A DNA stretch of 64,000 nt from Sulfurimonas sp. HSL3-2 (GTDB lineage Bacteria > Campylobacterota > Campylobacteria > Campylobacterales > Sulfurimonadaceae). This document shows positions 44,597 through 54,093 of the stretch, one piece after another. The stretch's first letter is position 1, and each line of letters starts with the position of its first letter. The position numbers and the translations under genes are program-made. Location of the stretch: positions 1,860,001 through 1,924,000 of the forward strand of contig NZ_CP147917.1 of the NCBI RefSeq assembly GCF_039645965.1, written 5' to 3'. The notes beneath the pieces are model-generated. The model searched no databases, was not told the DNA's origin, and worked only from the letters and a program-made list of their open reading frames with translations.

Positions 44597-46693
44597 ATGA
44601 TAAATTTAAAAGACCCTAGTTTATACAACAATCGTGAGCTTTCTTGGCTTCAATTTAATACAAGAGTATTAAAGCAGGCACAAGACCAATCTCTTCCATT
44701 ACTTGAAAGATTAAAGTTCCTTGCAATATACGGAACCAATCTTGACGAATTTTATATGATCCGTGTTGCCGGACTTAAAAAGCTTTTTAGCGTCGGCGTT
44801 ATAGTCTCCGGTGCAGACAGACTTACACCCCTTCAGCAGCTTATTGACATCAGAACATACCTGCATCAAGAGCAGCAGGTAGTCGAATACTGTATGACCG
44901 ATATCTTTAAATCACTCGAAGAGGAAGGGATATTTCTAAAAAAATACAAAGACCTTAATGTACATGAAAAAAAGGTCATCAATAAAAAGTTTTTTGAGTC
45001 TATCTATCCTATTATCATCCCTATCGCCGTCGATGCGACACACCCGTTCCCGCACCTGAACAACCTGAGTTTCGGGATCATCGTCAAGCTTTTAGACAAA
45101 GACGACAGCACTGTAGAGAGATTCGGGATCGTCAGGGTCCCTCGTGTTCTATCGAGATTCGTACAATTGACCGACAGTATCTATGTACCTGTCGAAGATG
45201 TCGTTGCCGAACATATCGAGGATATCTTCCCTGGTTACAAGCTTTTAAAAAGCGTACCGTTCAGGATCACGAGAAATGCCGATATCGCCATCGAAGAAGA
45301 GGAAGCGGACGACTTTTTGGAGATCCTTGAAGAGGGTCTGAAGCTTCGTAGAAAAGGTGAGATCGTAAGACTTGAAGTCGGCTCCGATGCAGATGACGAG
45401 ATCATCGATTTTTTCAACAGCCATATCAATGTCTTTAAAAACGATATCTATAAGTTTCACACGATACTAAACCTTTCATCTCTATGGCAGATAGTAGGAA
45501 ACAAGGATTTTGCACATCTTTTAAACGAGCAGTTCAATCCTAAGATCCTGCCTCCGCTAAACTCGAATGAAAATATTTTTAATATCTTAGAGGCTCAGGA
45601 TATCATCCTTTACCATCCGTATGAAAGTTTTGAACCGATCGTAAGAATGATCCAGACTGCGGCAAAAGACCCTGATGTCGTAACGATCAAGATGACGCTT
45701 TACCGTGCAGGACCGCTCTCTCCGATAGTCCAGTCGCTCATGAACGCTGCAGAATCGGGCAAGCAGGTAACCGTTATGGTCGAGCTAAAAGCAAGGTTTG
45801 ACGAAGAGAACAACCTTATCTGGGCAAAAGCACTTGAAAAAGCGGGAGCACACGTTATCTACGGTATTTTCGGATTTAAAGTACATGCAAAAGCGACGCT
45901 TATCACAAGACGTACAAACGGAAAACTAAAACAGTATGCACACTTAGGTACGGGTAACTACAACCCGAGTACGGCTAAGATATATACTGACATCAGCTAT
46001 ATGACTGCAAAAGATGAGATAACGAACGACTTGACACGTTTTTTCCACTTTTTGACAGGTTTTAGTAAAAAAGGAAAGCTGGAAAAACTTTATATGTCTC
46101 CGGCACAGATCAAACCGAAACTTCTCTCACTTATAAATAATGAGACAAGAAAAGGAAAAGAGGGACAGATCATCGCGAAGATGAACTCTTTGGTTGATGA
46201 CGACGTTATCCGCGCACTTTATAAAGCAAGTCAGGCAGGTGTGAAGATAGAACTTATCATCCGCGGTGTGTGTTGTCTAAAACCTGGTATTCCGGGAATT
46301 AGTGAAAATATCAGAGTCATCTCGATAATCGGAAAATATCTTGAGCACGCAAGAATCTTTTACTTTAAGAACACGCTTCCGAATCTGTTTATCTCAAGCG
46401 CGGACTGGATGCCTCGTAATCTTATGAGACGTATAGAACTTTTAACAGGGATAGAAGATAAAGAAAATGCGCAGAAGCTTCTTCAGATATTGCAGCTTCA
46501 ATGTTCAGACAACACGCTCTCACATGAACTTGTAAGTGACGGAAGTTATCATAGAGTCAAAACAGATCCGGCTCATGTAGTTAACAACCATAAGATGATC
46601 GAAGAACATATGAGCAGTATGCAAAAAGCTCTTAAAAAAGAGTCGCCAAACTACGTACAACAGCTTGCATACAGACTTTTAAAGGACTCGTAA
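44597..46693 (+). CDS. ppk: Polyphosphate kinase 1
   Basis: PPK1 reversibly makes inorganic polyphosphate from ATP, used in stress and stationary phase. The 698-residue enzyme has the N-terminal NRELSWLQFNTRVL, the catalytic phosphohistidine region GFKVHAKATLITRR, LGTGNYNPSTAKIYTDISY, and the second active-site block ISSADWMPRNLMRR. Length is normal. It is followed with a 1-base TAATG overlap by the carbonic-anhydrase-like gene. Confidence 0.95.
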   Translation: MINLKDPSLYNNRELSWLQFNTRVLKQAQDQSLPLLERLKFLAIYGTNLDEFYMIRVAGLKKLFSVGVIVSGADRLTPLQQLIDIRTYLHQEQQVVEYCMTDIFKSLEEEGIFLKKYKDLNVHEKKVINKKFFESIYPIIIPIAVDATHPFPHLNNLSFGIIVKLLDKDDSTVERFGIVRVPRVLSRFVQLTDSIYVPVEDVVAEHIEDIFPGYKLLKSVPFRITRNADIAIEEEEADDFLEILEEGLKLRRKGEIVRLEVGSDADDEIIDFFNSHINVFKNDIYKFHTILNLSSLWQIVGNKDFAHLLNEQFNPKILPPLNSNENIFNILEAQDIILYHPYESFEPIVRMIQTAAKDPDVVTIKMTLYRAGPLSPIVQSLMNAAESGKQVTVMVELKARFDEENNLIWAKALEKAGAHVIYGIFGFKVHAKATLITRRTNGKLKQYAHLGTGNYNPSTAKIYTDISYMTAKDEITNDLTRFFHFLTGFSKKGKLEKLYMSPAQIKPKLLSLINNETRKGKEGQIIAKMNSLVDDDVIRALYKASQAGVKIELIIRGVCCLKPGIPGISENIRVISIIGKYLEHARIFYFKNTLPNLFISSADWMPRNLMRRIELLTGIEDKENAQKLLQILQLQCSDNTLSHELVSDGSYHRVKTDPAHVVNNHKMIEEHMSSMQKALKKESPNYVQQLAYRLLKDS

Positions 46694-47220
46694 TGGTTCA
46701 TAACTTTAAAGATATCTCACCAAAAATAGGTGAGAAAAGCTGGGTAGCACCCTCAGCTGATGTCATTGGAGATGTTACGATAGGCAAAGACTGCTCTATC
46801 TGGTTTGGCTGTGTGGTCCGCGGAGATGTTCACTACATCACCATCGGTGACAGGACAAATATCCAAGACCTTTCAATGATACATGTGACGCACTACAAAA
46901 AAGCGGACAAAAGCGACGGTAATCCTACCGTGATAGGCAACGACGTGACTATCGGTCACCGCGTTATGCTTCACGGCTGTACCATAGAGGACGCTTGTCT
47001 CATCGGGATGAGTGCGACTATACTTGACGGTGCGGTGATAGGAAAAGAGTCCATAGTCGGTGCCGGAGCGCTTGTAACAAAAAACAAAGTATTTCCTCCG
47101 CGCTCGCTCATCATGGGAAGTCCTGCAAAAGTCGTCAAAGATCTGAGTGATGAAGAGGTAAAAGAGCTTTATGCATCAGCTTCAAGATATGTGAACTTCA
47201 AAGAGGACTATAGAATCTGA
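46693..47220 (+). CDS. Gamma-carbonic anhydrase family protein
   Basis: The 175-residue left-handed beta-helix protein shows hexapeptide turns (VIGDVTIGKDCSIWFGCVVR) and the three zinc-binding His in MIHVTHYK and IGHRVMLHGCT. It belongs to the YrdA/PaaY group. Activity as a CO2/HCO3- enzyme is possible but unproven for many members. It is in an apparent operon with ppk and a channel-like gene, so a bicarbonate or ion link is an attractive guess. Confidence 0.88.
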   Translation: MVHNFKDISPKIGEKSWVAPSADVIGDVTIGKDCSIWFGCVVRGDVHYITIGDRTNIQDLSMIHVTHYKKADKSDGNPTVIGNDVTIGHRVMLHGCTIEDACLIGMSATILDGAVIGKESIVGAGALVTKNKVFPPRSLIMGSPAKVVKDLSDEEVKELYASASRYVNFKEDYRI

Positions 47221-47837
47221 TGCCGCACCTTGATCCGCTTATATTAGTAGATATCTTAGGTATCGTCGCATTTGCGATAAGCGGATTTTTAGTCGGTACC
47301 AGAAACAACCTAGACATACTCGGTGTCGTCATAGCTGCTTCACTGACTGCACTCGGCGGCGGGATCGTGAGAGACACCATCCTAAGCGTCACCCCTTTTG
47401 CTTTTAAGACACTCTACCCTGCGACTGCTCTTTTTGTAGTCATACTTTTAGCGTTTATCATCAAGATACATAGGTTCGGGAGTATAGAAAAGAGATGGCT
47501 TTTTGTCGTAACCGATACCATCGGACTTGTCGCATTCAGCATTACGGGAGCGCTGCTTGCGATAAATGCGGGATATAACTTTTTTGGAGTCATCATCCTC
47601 AGTTTCATCACCGCGATGGGAGGAGGAGTCATAAGAGACATCCTCATAAACCAAGTGCCTGCAGTGCTCATAAGCGACTTCTACGGCTCGATCTCGGTTA
47701 TAGTCTCCATACTTCTGCTGCTCTTACATGTAAGCGATCTTCTAAACCAGACGACCATCCTCTTAGTTGCGATATTCTCTATAGCACTCAGACTTGTGGC
47801 TTATAAATATAAATGGGAATTACCGAAAATTATCTGA
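47220..47837 (+). CDS. TRIC-type cation channel family protein (UPF0126)
   Basis: The 205-residue membrane protein has about seven hydrophobic segments as two related halves. Each half holds a glycine motif: LTALGGGIVRDTIL and ITAMGGGVIRDILI. This GGG.(V/I)RD signature marks the bacterial TRIC/UPF0126 family, whose structures form K+ channels. One TTACATGTAA copy is read as LHVSD. It is third in the ppk transcript and ends before a hairpin. Confidence 0.88.
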   Translation: MPHLDPLILVDILGIVAFAISGFLVGTRNNLDILGVVIAASLTALGGGIVRDTILSVTPFAFKTLYPATALFVVILLAFIIKIHRFGSIEKRWLFVVTDTIGLVAFSITGALLAINAGYNFFGVIILSFITAMGGGVIRDILINQVPAVLISDFYGSISVIVSILLLLLHVSDLLNQTTILLVAIFSIALRLVAYKYKWELPKII

Positions 47838-47848
47838 AGCTTTTCACA

Positions 47849-47890
47849 GGAGAATCCCTTTAGAAGGGACTCCTTATTTTGATACTTTTT
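47849..47890 (+). terminator. Terminator of the ppk transcript
   Basis: GGAGAATCCCTT-TAG-AAGGGACTCC forms a bulged stem (47849-47873), followed by TTATTTTGATACTTTTTT. It lies 11 bases past the TRIC-like gene and before the convergent argJ. Confidence 0.75.
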
Positions 47891-47927
47891 TGCGGAGAAA
47901 AAAGTACAGAAGTTATATTAAAGTAAA

Positions 47928-49109
47928 TTACGTTCTATAATCCGCATTGATCTTGACATACTCATATCCAAGATCACATCCGTATGCCGTGAACTTCCCG
48001 TCTGCGATACCAAGATCACAGCTGATAGTAAACGCTGGAAGTTTCATAACAGCTGCAGCTTCTACTTCCATATCTTTGTTAAAATAGATCTCGCCTCTGT
48101 CATAGACACAAAGTTCGTTAAAAGAGATCTTGAGTGTTTCTTCCTTACATGTAACGCCGCTTGCTCCCACAGTTGAAGCGATACGTCCCCAGTTCGGGTC
48201 TTCCCCGTAAAGTGCAGTCTTTACTAGAAGTGAATCGCTTAACGCTTTTGCCACTCTTTCAGCTTCGATGTCGTCTTTTGCACCAGTGACGTTGTATGTC
48301 ACAAGTTTCGTCGCACCTTCACCGTCTCTTACCATCTCTTTTGCTAAGAAAAGCATGATCTCATAAACCGCTTCTTTAAATGCTTCTTTGTTGTAAACAC
48401 CGCTTTTTTTGTTGCTAAAAAGCATGACTGTGTCATTTGTAGAGGTATCACCGTCCACGCTCGCTGCATTAAATGTCGTCTTGACGTTTGCATCAAGGAT
48501 GGACTGCATCTCCTGCTTGCTCACATCTGCATCTGTTGTTATAAAACAAAGCATCGTAGCCATTGCAGGATTTATCATCCCCGCACCCTTCGCCATCGCG
48601 CCGATATGAAACTTACTTCCATCTTCAAGCACTACTTCATAAGCGATGCTTTTAGAGAAACTGTCAGTTGTCATGATCGCTTTGCTTGCGTTTACAGGTT
48701 CTCTTTTTGTGATGTCAAATTTTGCTGCACCTGCAATGATCTTCTCTTTTGGGATTCTCACGCCGATAACACCCGTCGAGCTCATAACAGGGTTTACAAG
48801 GCCCTCGATGTTGATAGCAGAAAGTATCTCGTCAATATCCGTAACACCCTTAGCTCCCGTCATCGCATTTGCATTTTTAGAGTTGATGATCAGAAAGTTT
48901 GTCTGAAACTCACCCTTGTCTTTAAAGTGTTTTATCGGTGCCGCTGCCATCTTGTTCGTCGTAAAAGTCGATGCTATATCGCACAGTGTGTCACTATATA
49001 TAAAAGCCATATCCAAAGCGTTGTTTGCTTTTAGACCGGCACTGATGCCATCGGCAAAGAAACCATCTGCCGCACAAACACCGCCCTCAATCTTGTTTAA
49101 TTTATACAT
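47928..49109 (-). CDS. argJ: Bifunctional ornithine acetyltransferase / N-acetylglutamate synthase
   Basis: ArgJ recycles acetyl groups in arginine synthesis. The 393-residue precursor cleaves itself before the Thr in NPAMATMLCFITTD, preceded by AKGAGMI. Other blocks are GVCAADGFFADGISAGLK and AVYEIMLFLAKEMVRDGEGA. Length is typical. One TTACATGTAA copy is read as VTCKEE. It overlaps the K+ channel gene by 8 bases. Confidence 0.95.
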   Translation of the reverse strand: MYKLNKIEGGVCAADGFFADGISAGLKANNALDMAFIYSDTLCDIASTFTTNKMAAAPIKHFKDKGEFQTNFLIINSKNANAMTGAKGVTDIDEILSAINIEGLVNPVMSSTGVIGVRIPKEKIIAGAAKFDITKREPVNASKAIMTTDSFSKSIAYEVVLEDGSKFHIGAMAKGAGMINPAMATMLCFITTDADVSKQEMQSILDANVKTTFNAASVDGDTSTNDTVMLFSNKKSGVYNKEAFKEAVYEIMLFLAKEMVRDGEGATKLVTYNVTGAKDDIEAERVAKALSDSLLVKTALYGEDPNWGRIASTVGASGVTCKEETLKISFNELCVYDRGEIYFNKDMEVEAAAVMKLPAFTISCDLGIADGKFTAYGCDLGYEYVKINADYRT

Positions 49110-50232
49110 ATTTTAGTTCCTCAGGTTTTTTACGTTTCATAACTATATCTTTTGTCATAGAGATACCCTGCTGTGTTCCGATGACCAGCAGACTGCACTC
49201 GCTTGTTATCAGGACATCGCCTTTTGGCATCGTCACAAATTTTCCATCTTTTTTCGTGATCCCCACAACCGAGACATTCGCGATCTCTCTTAAGTGTGAT
49301 TCTCTTAGTTTTTTTAGTACCATCCAGCTGAATTTCGGAACATATACCTGTTCCATATCAAGCGGCGTATCGTTTCTATACAGGAACTCTTCAAGCAGGT
49401 TTTCCATGTCAGGACGTGCCGCCATCGTACTTACACGCTGTGCTGTCAGTTTTGTCGGAGAGACGACCGTATCGGCTCCCAGCTTTTTCAGTTTTTCAAC
49501 ATCACTCATACTCTCAGCCGAACTGATAATATAGTATGGACGAGGAAGCAAATGCTCTTTTTCAAACAGCCTGACGGATGCGATGATCGCGATATTGTCG
49601 GCGATGTTATCTGAAAGAGTAATGATCCCCTTGCCTGATGAAAGGTGAGCTTTAAGCATTGCCACTTCTGTATGCGGTTCAGCCTGCAGATAGTACGGAT
49701 ATTTGTGTTTTTTTGCCAACTCATCCATATCTTCTCTGTGATCTATCACAACAAAAGGTATATGATTTTTACGTAGTTGTTTGGTAACTTCTATCGTGTA
49801 ATCATTGTGAAAACATACAACGAAATGATTTTTTAAACGTGCAATCTTATATAACATACGGCGTTCCTTTAATACTCTGGAAATAACTCCCTTATTCAGC
49901 TCCGAGACCAATGTACCTATCGCACTCGAAAATACGGCGAATCCTGCAATAATAAGTGTGATGGTGAATATACGACCGGCTTGAGATATTGGATATATCT
50001 CTCCATATCCGACTGTTGTAAATGTTATACCGGTTTGATAGATCGCGTCCATTAACGGGAAATCATCAATCAGCATATAGCCGAATGTTCCAATTAACAT
50101 TATCAATACAGTTAGAATTAGAGGTAAGCGGAATGGTTTGAGGTGCCCATAAAACTCCGGTAGGAGTCTTACTTCAGGCTTAGGAGGTGTCTCCCAATGG
50201 ATAAATTTACGAATCCTAGCTAAAAGATTCAA
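49102..50232 (-). CDS. Voltage-independent potassium channel with RCK/TrkA domain
   Basis: The 376-residue protein has two TM helices around a pore loop with the selectivity filter TTVGYGEIYP. TrkA-N (FVVCFHNDYTIEVTKQLRKN) and TrkA-C-like regulatory domains follow. This matches the single two-TM K+ channel reported for Helicobacter, also found near rpmB. The start is TTG 50232 (MNLLARIRKF). It lies 16 bases after rpmB and overlaps argJ. Confidence 0.9.
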   Translation of the reverse strand: MNLLARIRKFIHWETPPKPEVRLLPEFYGHLKPFRLPLILTVLIMLIGTFGYMLIDDFPLMDAIYQTGITFTTVGYGEIYPISQAGRIFTITLIIAGFAVFSSAIGTLVSELNKGVISRVLKERRMLYKIARLKNHFVVCFHNDYTIEVTKQLRKNHIPFVVIDHREDMDELAKKHKYPYYLQAEPHTEVAMLKAHLSSGKGIITLSDNIADNIAIIASVRLFEKEHLLPRPYYIISSAESMSDVEKLKKLGADTVVSPTKLTAQRVSTMAARPDMENLLEEFLYRNDTPLDMEQVYVPKFSWMVLKKLRESHLREIANVSVVGITKKDGKFVTMPKGDVLITSECSLLVIGTQQGISMTKDIVMKRKKPEELKYV

Positions 50233-50248
50233 TACATATCCCTACGTG

Positions 50249-50437
50249 TTACGAGTTTTTCTTAAGTGTGCGAAGCTCTTTTGCAGAAATTTTGATTTTC
50301 TTCGTTGTTCCATCTTCTAATGTAACACGAACTGTTCTCAAGTTTGGTAAAAAACGACGTTTAGTTCTGTTCTTCGCATGAGAAACATTGTTTCCGCTCA
50401 TTGGGCCTTTACCACTAATAGCACATCTTCTTGCCAT
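50249..50437 (-). CDS. rpmB: 50S ribosomal protein L28
   Basis: The 62-residue L28 starts [20 protein letters not shown] and has the basic core [20 protein letters not shown]. It lacks the extra C-terminal residues of longer forms, as normal in the phylum. It has the clearest constitutive promoter of the region and leads into the K+ channel and argJ genes. Confidence 0.96.
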   Translation of the reverse strand: MARRCAISGKGPMSGNNVSHAKNRTKRRFLPNLRTVRVTLEDGTTKKIKISAKELRTLKKNS

Positions 50438-50472
50438 ATCTAGGCTCCCTTGTACAAAAATTTAAGTTGCGA

Positions 50473-50500
50473 ATTATAGCAAATAAAAACAAAAGTGCAA
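50473..50500 (-). promoter_or_regulatory. Promoter of rpmB
   Basis: The minus strand shows -35 TTGCAC (50495-50500), a 16-base spacer, and an extended -10 TGCTATAAT (TATAAT at 50473-50478). Confidence 0.7.
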
Positions 50501-50601
50501 CTTAAGTGCGTATTTATTTTATCTTTCTTCTATTATTTAATTATCGATTAAACTCTAAAGAGATAAAATCGTTCATAATTAACTATTGATTGGAACAAAA
50601 A

Positions 50602-51408
50602 ATGGTTACAACCGAAGATATTAAAGATTATATCAAAAAAATCCCTCCAACTCCAGAGGTTCTCAATAAAACTGTTTCTTGTGTTAATGCCGGAGAGTTG
50701 GTAAAAGCCGCAAAAATAGCTGAAGAGGACTTGGCACTCAAGTCATATCTTAAAGATCTTGTCAACAAACCTATATATGGATTTAGAAATGAGGTCAGCG
50801 ATCTTTCCCAGATATTTGGTATTTTAGGCATAAATGCTGCGAAACAATCACTTTATAACTATATGCTTTCACTGCTCAGTCCTAAAGAGTGGGTTCTCTT
50901 TAAAATGAACAAAGTACTGTTTTACGATTTCCAAGCCGATCTCAGCAGGAGATGGCACGATATATTGATCCATTTAAAGATAGACGACAAAGATATAGAG
51001 AGTTCTATTACTCTTCTGCCTTCGAGCATCATCGTGTGTGAAGCACTTTTTAAAAACAATATAGAAAATGTCAGACTCTTAAAAGGTGCAAAAGACCTGG
51101 ATTATAATACTATATTAAAGAGACTTACGAAACTAGACCTTTTTGACATCTCTAAACATATTGCAAAGACTTGGGATATGCCCGATAGAATAGGAGAGGT
51201 GGTGCAGGCTGCATCAGGAGTCAAACCGTCAAATGACCCGACGATCAACACTTTAGGAAAGTGGATGCATCTGCTTCTGTTTTATGAACTTTCTCAACCG
51301 AAATTCATTGAAGCAGGTCTTAATGACTTCATCGAATTCAATGTCGAGTACGTAGGAGATATTTATGAGGATTTTATGCAGTTGATGAATGTGGGTGAAA
51401 AAGAATGA
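50602..51408 (+). CDS. HDOD-domain protein
   Basis: HDOD is a catalytically dead relative of HD phosphodiesterases, often used in signalling. The 268-residue protein has the domain in residues 10-200. PPTPEVLNKTVSCVNAGEL and the KSYLKDLVNKPIYGFRNEVS block are typical, as is IFGILGINAAKQSLYNYML. ATG 50602 is preferred because TTGGAAC precedes it; a TTG at 50590 is in frame. Its stop overlaps the STAS-CheX gene by 4 bases, so the pair should act together, probably in motility or chemotaxis. Confidence 0.85.
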   Translation: MVTTEDIKDYIKKIPPTPEVLNKTVSCVNAGELVKAAKIAEEDLALKSYLKDLVNKPIYGFRNEVSDLSQIFGILGINAAKQSLYNYMLSLLSPKEWVLFKMNKVLFYDFQADLSRRWHDILIHLKIDDKDIESSITLLPSSIIVCEALFKNNIENVRLLKGAKDLDYNTILKRLTKLDLFDISKHIAKTWDMPDRIGEVVQAASGVKPSNDPTINTLGKWMHLLLFYELSQPKFIEAGLNDFIEFNVEYVGDIYEDFMQLMNVGEKE

Positions 51409-52799
51409 GAGCGGTAGTAAAAGACAGAATCGGGGTATTTTATCCTCAAGGATTTTTAGACGGGAACAACGCACCCTCTTATCTGACTATCGAAGATATC
51501 AAAGCGACAGAACAGTTAAATGTCGATATGCTTTTAGTATCTCTTAAAAAGGTAGTCTTTTTCAATCTAAACGGAATCGACGTCTTTGTAAAACTCCTGC
51601 AGAGAGTAAAAGCAAAAAATCATATTGATGTCGGTATATGCGATTATGACCAAAAGAAATATGAGTCTATTATGGCTTACTATAAAGACAACCTTTCATT
51701 TTCACTCTTTAAGACGCAGCAGATCGCCGAACTTTTTACGGCATCTTATACAAATCAGGGCAAGACTCTGCTTCTTTACAGCGAAGACCCTTCACAGCGT
51801 TCGGCAATGGCGATAGAACTTTACGACAACGGTCACAACCCTATAATCGCTCAGACAAAAGAGGATTTTATTGAAAAGTCGGCACATCCCGATGCATATG
51901 ACGATATAGTTCAAAACACTCACCTCGGCCTTATGGGACAAAAGGTCGCTACACGTGTTACCGGCAATGCTATTATCTATACGGTATCCGGATTTTTAGA
52001 TGCGGAGATCGGTAGTACTTTCAATATCGCATATCATAACAACTCGTTAAACGTAGGTTTCAGGCTCTTTATATTCGATGCATATAAAGTCCTTTCAATG
52101 AACATTCATGCAGTCAATTTCCTCTCGAAACTCTGTTCCGCTGCAGCAGAATATAATGCGACGATCTGTTTTGTCGGTATGACGTTTGAGAAGACTCCGC
52201 TTGCTTTTAAAGAGGAACTTGAAGATGCAGGTATGATGTTCTTTGATGATATGGATGACATACTTCAGGACAAAGAACTTCTTGAAGAGCTAGGCGGAAG
52301 CAGTGCAGCGTCAGGAAAGAACAAACGTTCTTTGACCAAAGTCGTAGTACAGGAACTTCCCGACTTTATCGATGCTACGGTTTCTACTATTGAGATGATG
52401 ACGAATGCAAAAGCCGTAAAAAAATCAGCTGACATACAAAAACTTTTTATTGAAGATATCAATACCAAGATGGCAAGTTCGATCGGTTTTTACGGAGGCA
52501 TCGACGGGATGATAATCCTTATATTTCCAAAAGATGTCGCTAAAAAAAGCTGTGCCCTGCTTTTAGGTGAAGAGACAGATGATGTCAATCAGATCTTAGA
52601 CGCACTAGCCGAATTTGTAAATATTATCGGCGGGCGTACAAAGACTCTGCTCTCTGAAAAACATATAAGTGTCGATATCACACTTCCTAGGACTTATGCG
52701 GATGTCTCAAGCCTGTTAGAGGTCGTAGACAGTAAAAAAGGGGTGCAGGTCGATATGGCTTTTAACACTGACCACTTCACTTTTTTCCTTACAAGATAG
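51405..52799 (+). CDS. STAS-STAS-CheX fusion, likely CheY-P phosphatase
   Basis: The 464-residue protein is modular. Residues 1-105 are a STAS-like fold (RIGVFYPQGFLDGNNAPSYL, LVSLKKVVFFNLNGIDVFVK). Residues 120-170 resemble a truncated receiver domain (LLLYSEDPSQRSAMAIELYD). Residues 175-300 are a second STAS (YTVSGFLDAEIGSTFNIAYH, LFIFDAYKVLSMNIHAVNFL). Residues 335-464 are CheX-like, with the Glu-x2-Asn active pair in LDALAEFVNIIGGRTKTLL. CheX proteins dephosphorylate CheY-P. The rest may tether it or sense HDOD. It shares a transcript with the HDOD gene. Confidence 0.8.
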   Translation: MRAVVKDRIGVFYPQGFLDGNNAPSYLTIEDIKATEQLNVDMLLVSLKKVVFFNLNGIDVFVKLLQRVKAKNHIDVGICDYDQKKYESIMAYYKDNLSFSLFKTQQIAELFTASYTNQGKTLLLYSEDPSQRSAMAIELYDNGHNPIIAQTKEDFIEKSAHPDAYDDIVQNTHLGLMGQKVATRVTGNAIIYTVSGFLDAEIGSTFNIAYHNNSLNVGFRLFIFDAYKVLSMNIHAVNFLSKLCSAAAEYNATICFVGMTFEKTPLAFKEELEDAGMMFFDDMDDILQDKELLEELGGSSAASGKNKRSLTKVVVQELPDFIDATVSTIEMMTNAKAVKKSADIQKLFIEDINTKMASSIGFYGGIDGMIILIFPKDVAKKSCALLLGEETDDVNQILDALAEFVNIIGGRTKTLLSEKHISVDITLPRTYADVSSLLEVVDSKKGVQVDMAFNTDHFTFFLTR

Positions 52800-52837
52800 C
52801 GGTAAAAAAGAGTGTAAGCTTTTACTCTAAAGAGTTT

Positions 52838-52846
52838 TGGTAAAAT
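52838..52846 (+). promoter_or_regulatory. Extended -10 box before rpe
   Basis: TGGTAAAAT (box TAAAAT at 52841-52846) lies 25 bases before the rpe ATG. It separates rpe-trpF-dnaQ from the HDOD/CheX pair. Confidence 0.45.
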
Positions 52847-52870
52847 TTCAAAAAATATTAAAGGCGATAT

Positions 52871-53512
52871 ATGCTTGTAGCTCCTAGTGTACTCTCTGCA
52901 GATTTCGGAAATCTTGCAAACGATGTTAAAGCTATCTGTGATGCTGGATGCGATCTGGTCCACGTTGATGTAATGGACGGACATTTTGTTCCGAATCTGA
53001 CAATTGGGCCTGTTGTCGTTTCAGCTATAGCAAAGGCGGCTACAAAACCTCTTGATATACACCTTATGGTACAAAACAACACTTTCTTCGTTGAACTCTT
53101 TGCACCTCTAAAACCGGAATATATCTCTTTTCATATCGAAGAGGAGAAACATCCGCATAGACTGATCCAAAAGATCAGATCACTCGGTATTAAACCGGCG
53201 ATCGTTTTAAATCCTCACACTCCGCCTGAAGCTATCGAATATATCCTCGAAGATCTGGACATGGTACTTGTGATGAGTGTCAATCCGGGATTCGGCGGGC
53301 AGAGTTTCATACCAAATGTCGTTAAAAAAGTAAAACGCTTAAAAGAGCTAAGAGACGCGATCAATCCAAACTGCCTTATCGAGATAGACGGCGGCGTGAC
53401 AGATAAAAACATCGAGATGCTTCGTGATGCGGGAGTCGATGTTTGTGTTGCGGGAAGTTATGTGTTTAAACATGACTCATATAAAGAAGCGATAGACAGT
53501 CTGCATATATGA
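52871..53512 (+). CDS. rpe: Ribulose-phosphate 3-epimerase
   Basis: It interconverts ribulose 5-phosphate and xylulose 5-phosphate in the pentose phosphate and reductive pathways. The 213-residue TIM barrel has VAPSVLSADFGNLANDVK, the metal site VHVDVMDGHFVPNLTIGP and PLDIHLMVQN, and VMSVNPGFGGQSFIP. Its C-terminal IEIDGGVTDKNI completes the site. It overlaps trpF by 4 bases. Confidence 0.96.
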   Translation: MLVAPSVLSADFGNLANDVKAICDAGCDLVHVDVMDGHFVPNLTIGPVVVSAIAKAATKPLDIHLMVQNNTFFVELFAPLKPEYISFHIEEEKHPHRLIQKIRSLGIKPAIVLNPHTPPEAIEYILEDLDMVLVMSVNPGFGGQSFIPNVVKKVKRLKELRDAINPNCLIEIDGGVTDKNIEMLRDAGVDVCVAGSYVFKHDSYKEAIDSLHI

Positions 53513-54093
53513 GAACAAAAATCTGTGGAATAACCTCTTTTGAAGATGCGATGGCAGCGATCGACGCCGGTGCGGATGCCTTAGGATTTGTCTTTTATAA
53601 AGAATCTCCTAGATATATCTCTAAAGAGGATGCCAGAGATATTATCAAAGATCTTCCTCCTTTTGTCGAAAAAGTCGCCCTTTTTGTCAACGAAGATGCA
53701 GATACAATCGATGAGATATGCAGGTTTACGGGTGCGACACTCGCACAGATCCATTTTGATGCAGACAAAAAACTTTATAGCTCACTCAAAACTCCTCACC
53801 TTAAAGTCATACGGGCTCAGACAAAAGACGATGTAGCAAAATACAAAGATGAGTATAGGTTAGTCGATGCATACTGTGAAAGTTACGGCGGAGCAGGAAA
53901 AAGAATAAACATAGAGTGGTTTGACGATGTCGACTGTTCAAAGATCATACTTGCAGGCGGACTAGACCCTCAAAATGTAGCTGATCTGAAGAAGTACGGC
54001 TTTTACGGTGTCGATGTCAGCAGCGGAGTCGAAAAAAGCAAAGGTAAAAAAGACTATAAGAAAGTAAGAGAATTTATAAAAAATGCTAAGTGA
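53509..54093 (+). CDS. trpF: Phosphoribosylanthranilate isomerase
   Basis: It catalyses the Amadori rearrangement in tryptophan synthesis. The 194-residue barrel starts MRTKICGITSFEDAMAAIDA, with catalytic Cys in KICGIT and Asp near the C-terminal VDAYCESYGGAGKRINIEWF region. It ends with LAGGLDPQNVADL and GVDVSSGVEKSKGKKDY. It stands apart from other trp genes, between rpe and dnaQ. Confidence 0.94.
   Translation: MRTKICGITSFEDAMAAIDAGADALGFVFYKESPRYISKEDARDIIKDLPPFVEKVALFVNEDADTIDEICRFTGATLAQIHFDADKKLYSSLKTPHLKVIRAQTKDDVAKYKDEYRLVDAYCESYGGAGKRINIEWFDDVDCSKIILAGGLDPQNVADLKKYGFYGVDVSSGVEKSKGKKDYKKVREFIKNAK

Noticed and set aside
48606-49034. 142-codon open frame on the plus strand
   Set aside because: Antisense to argJ and Cys/Arg-rich; a shadow.
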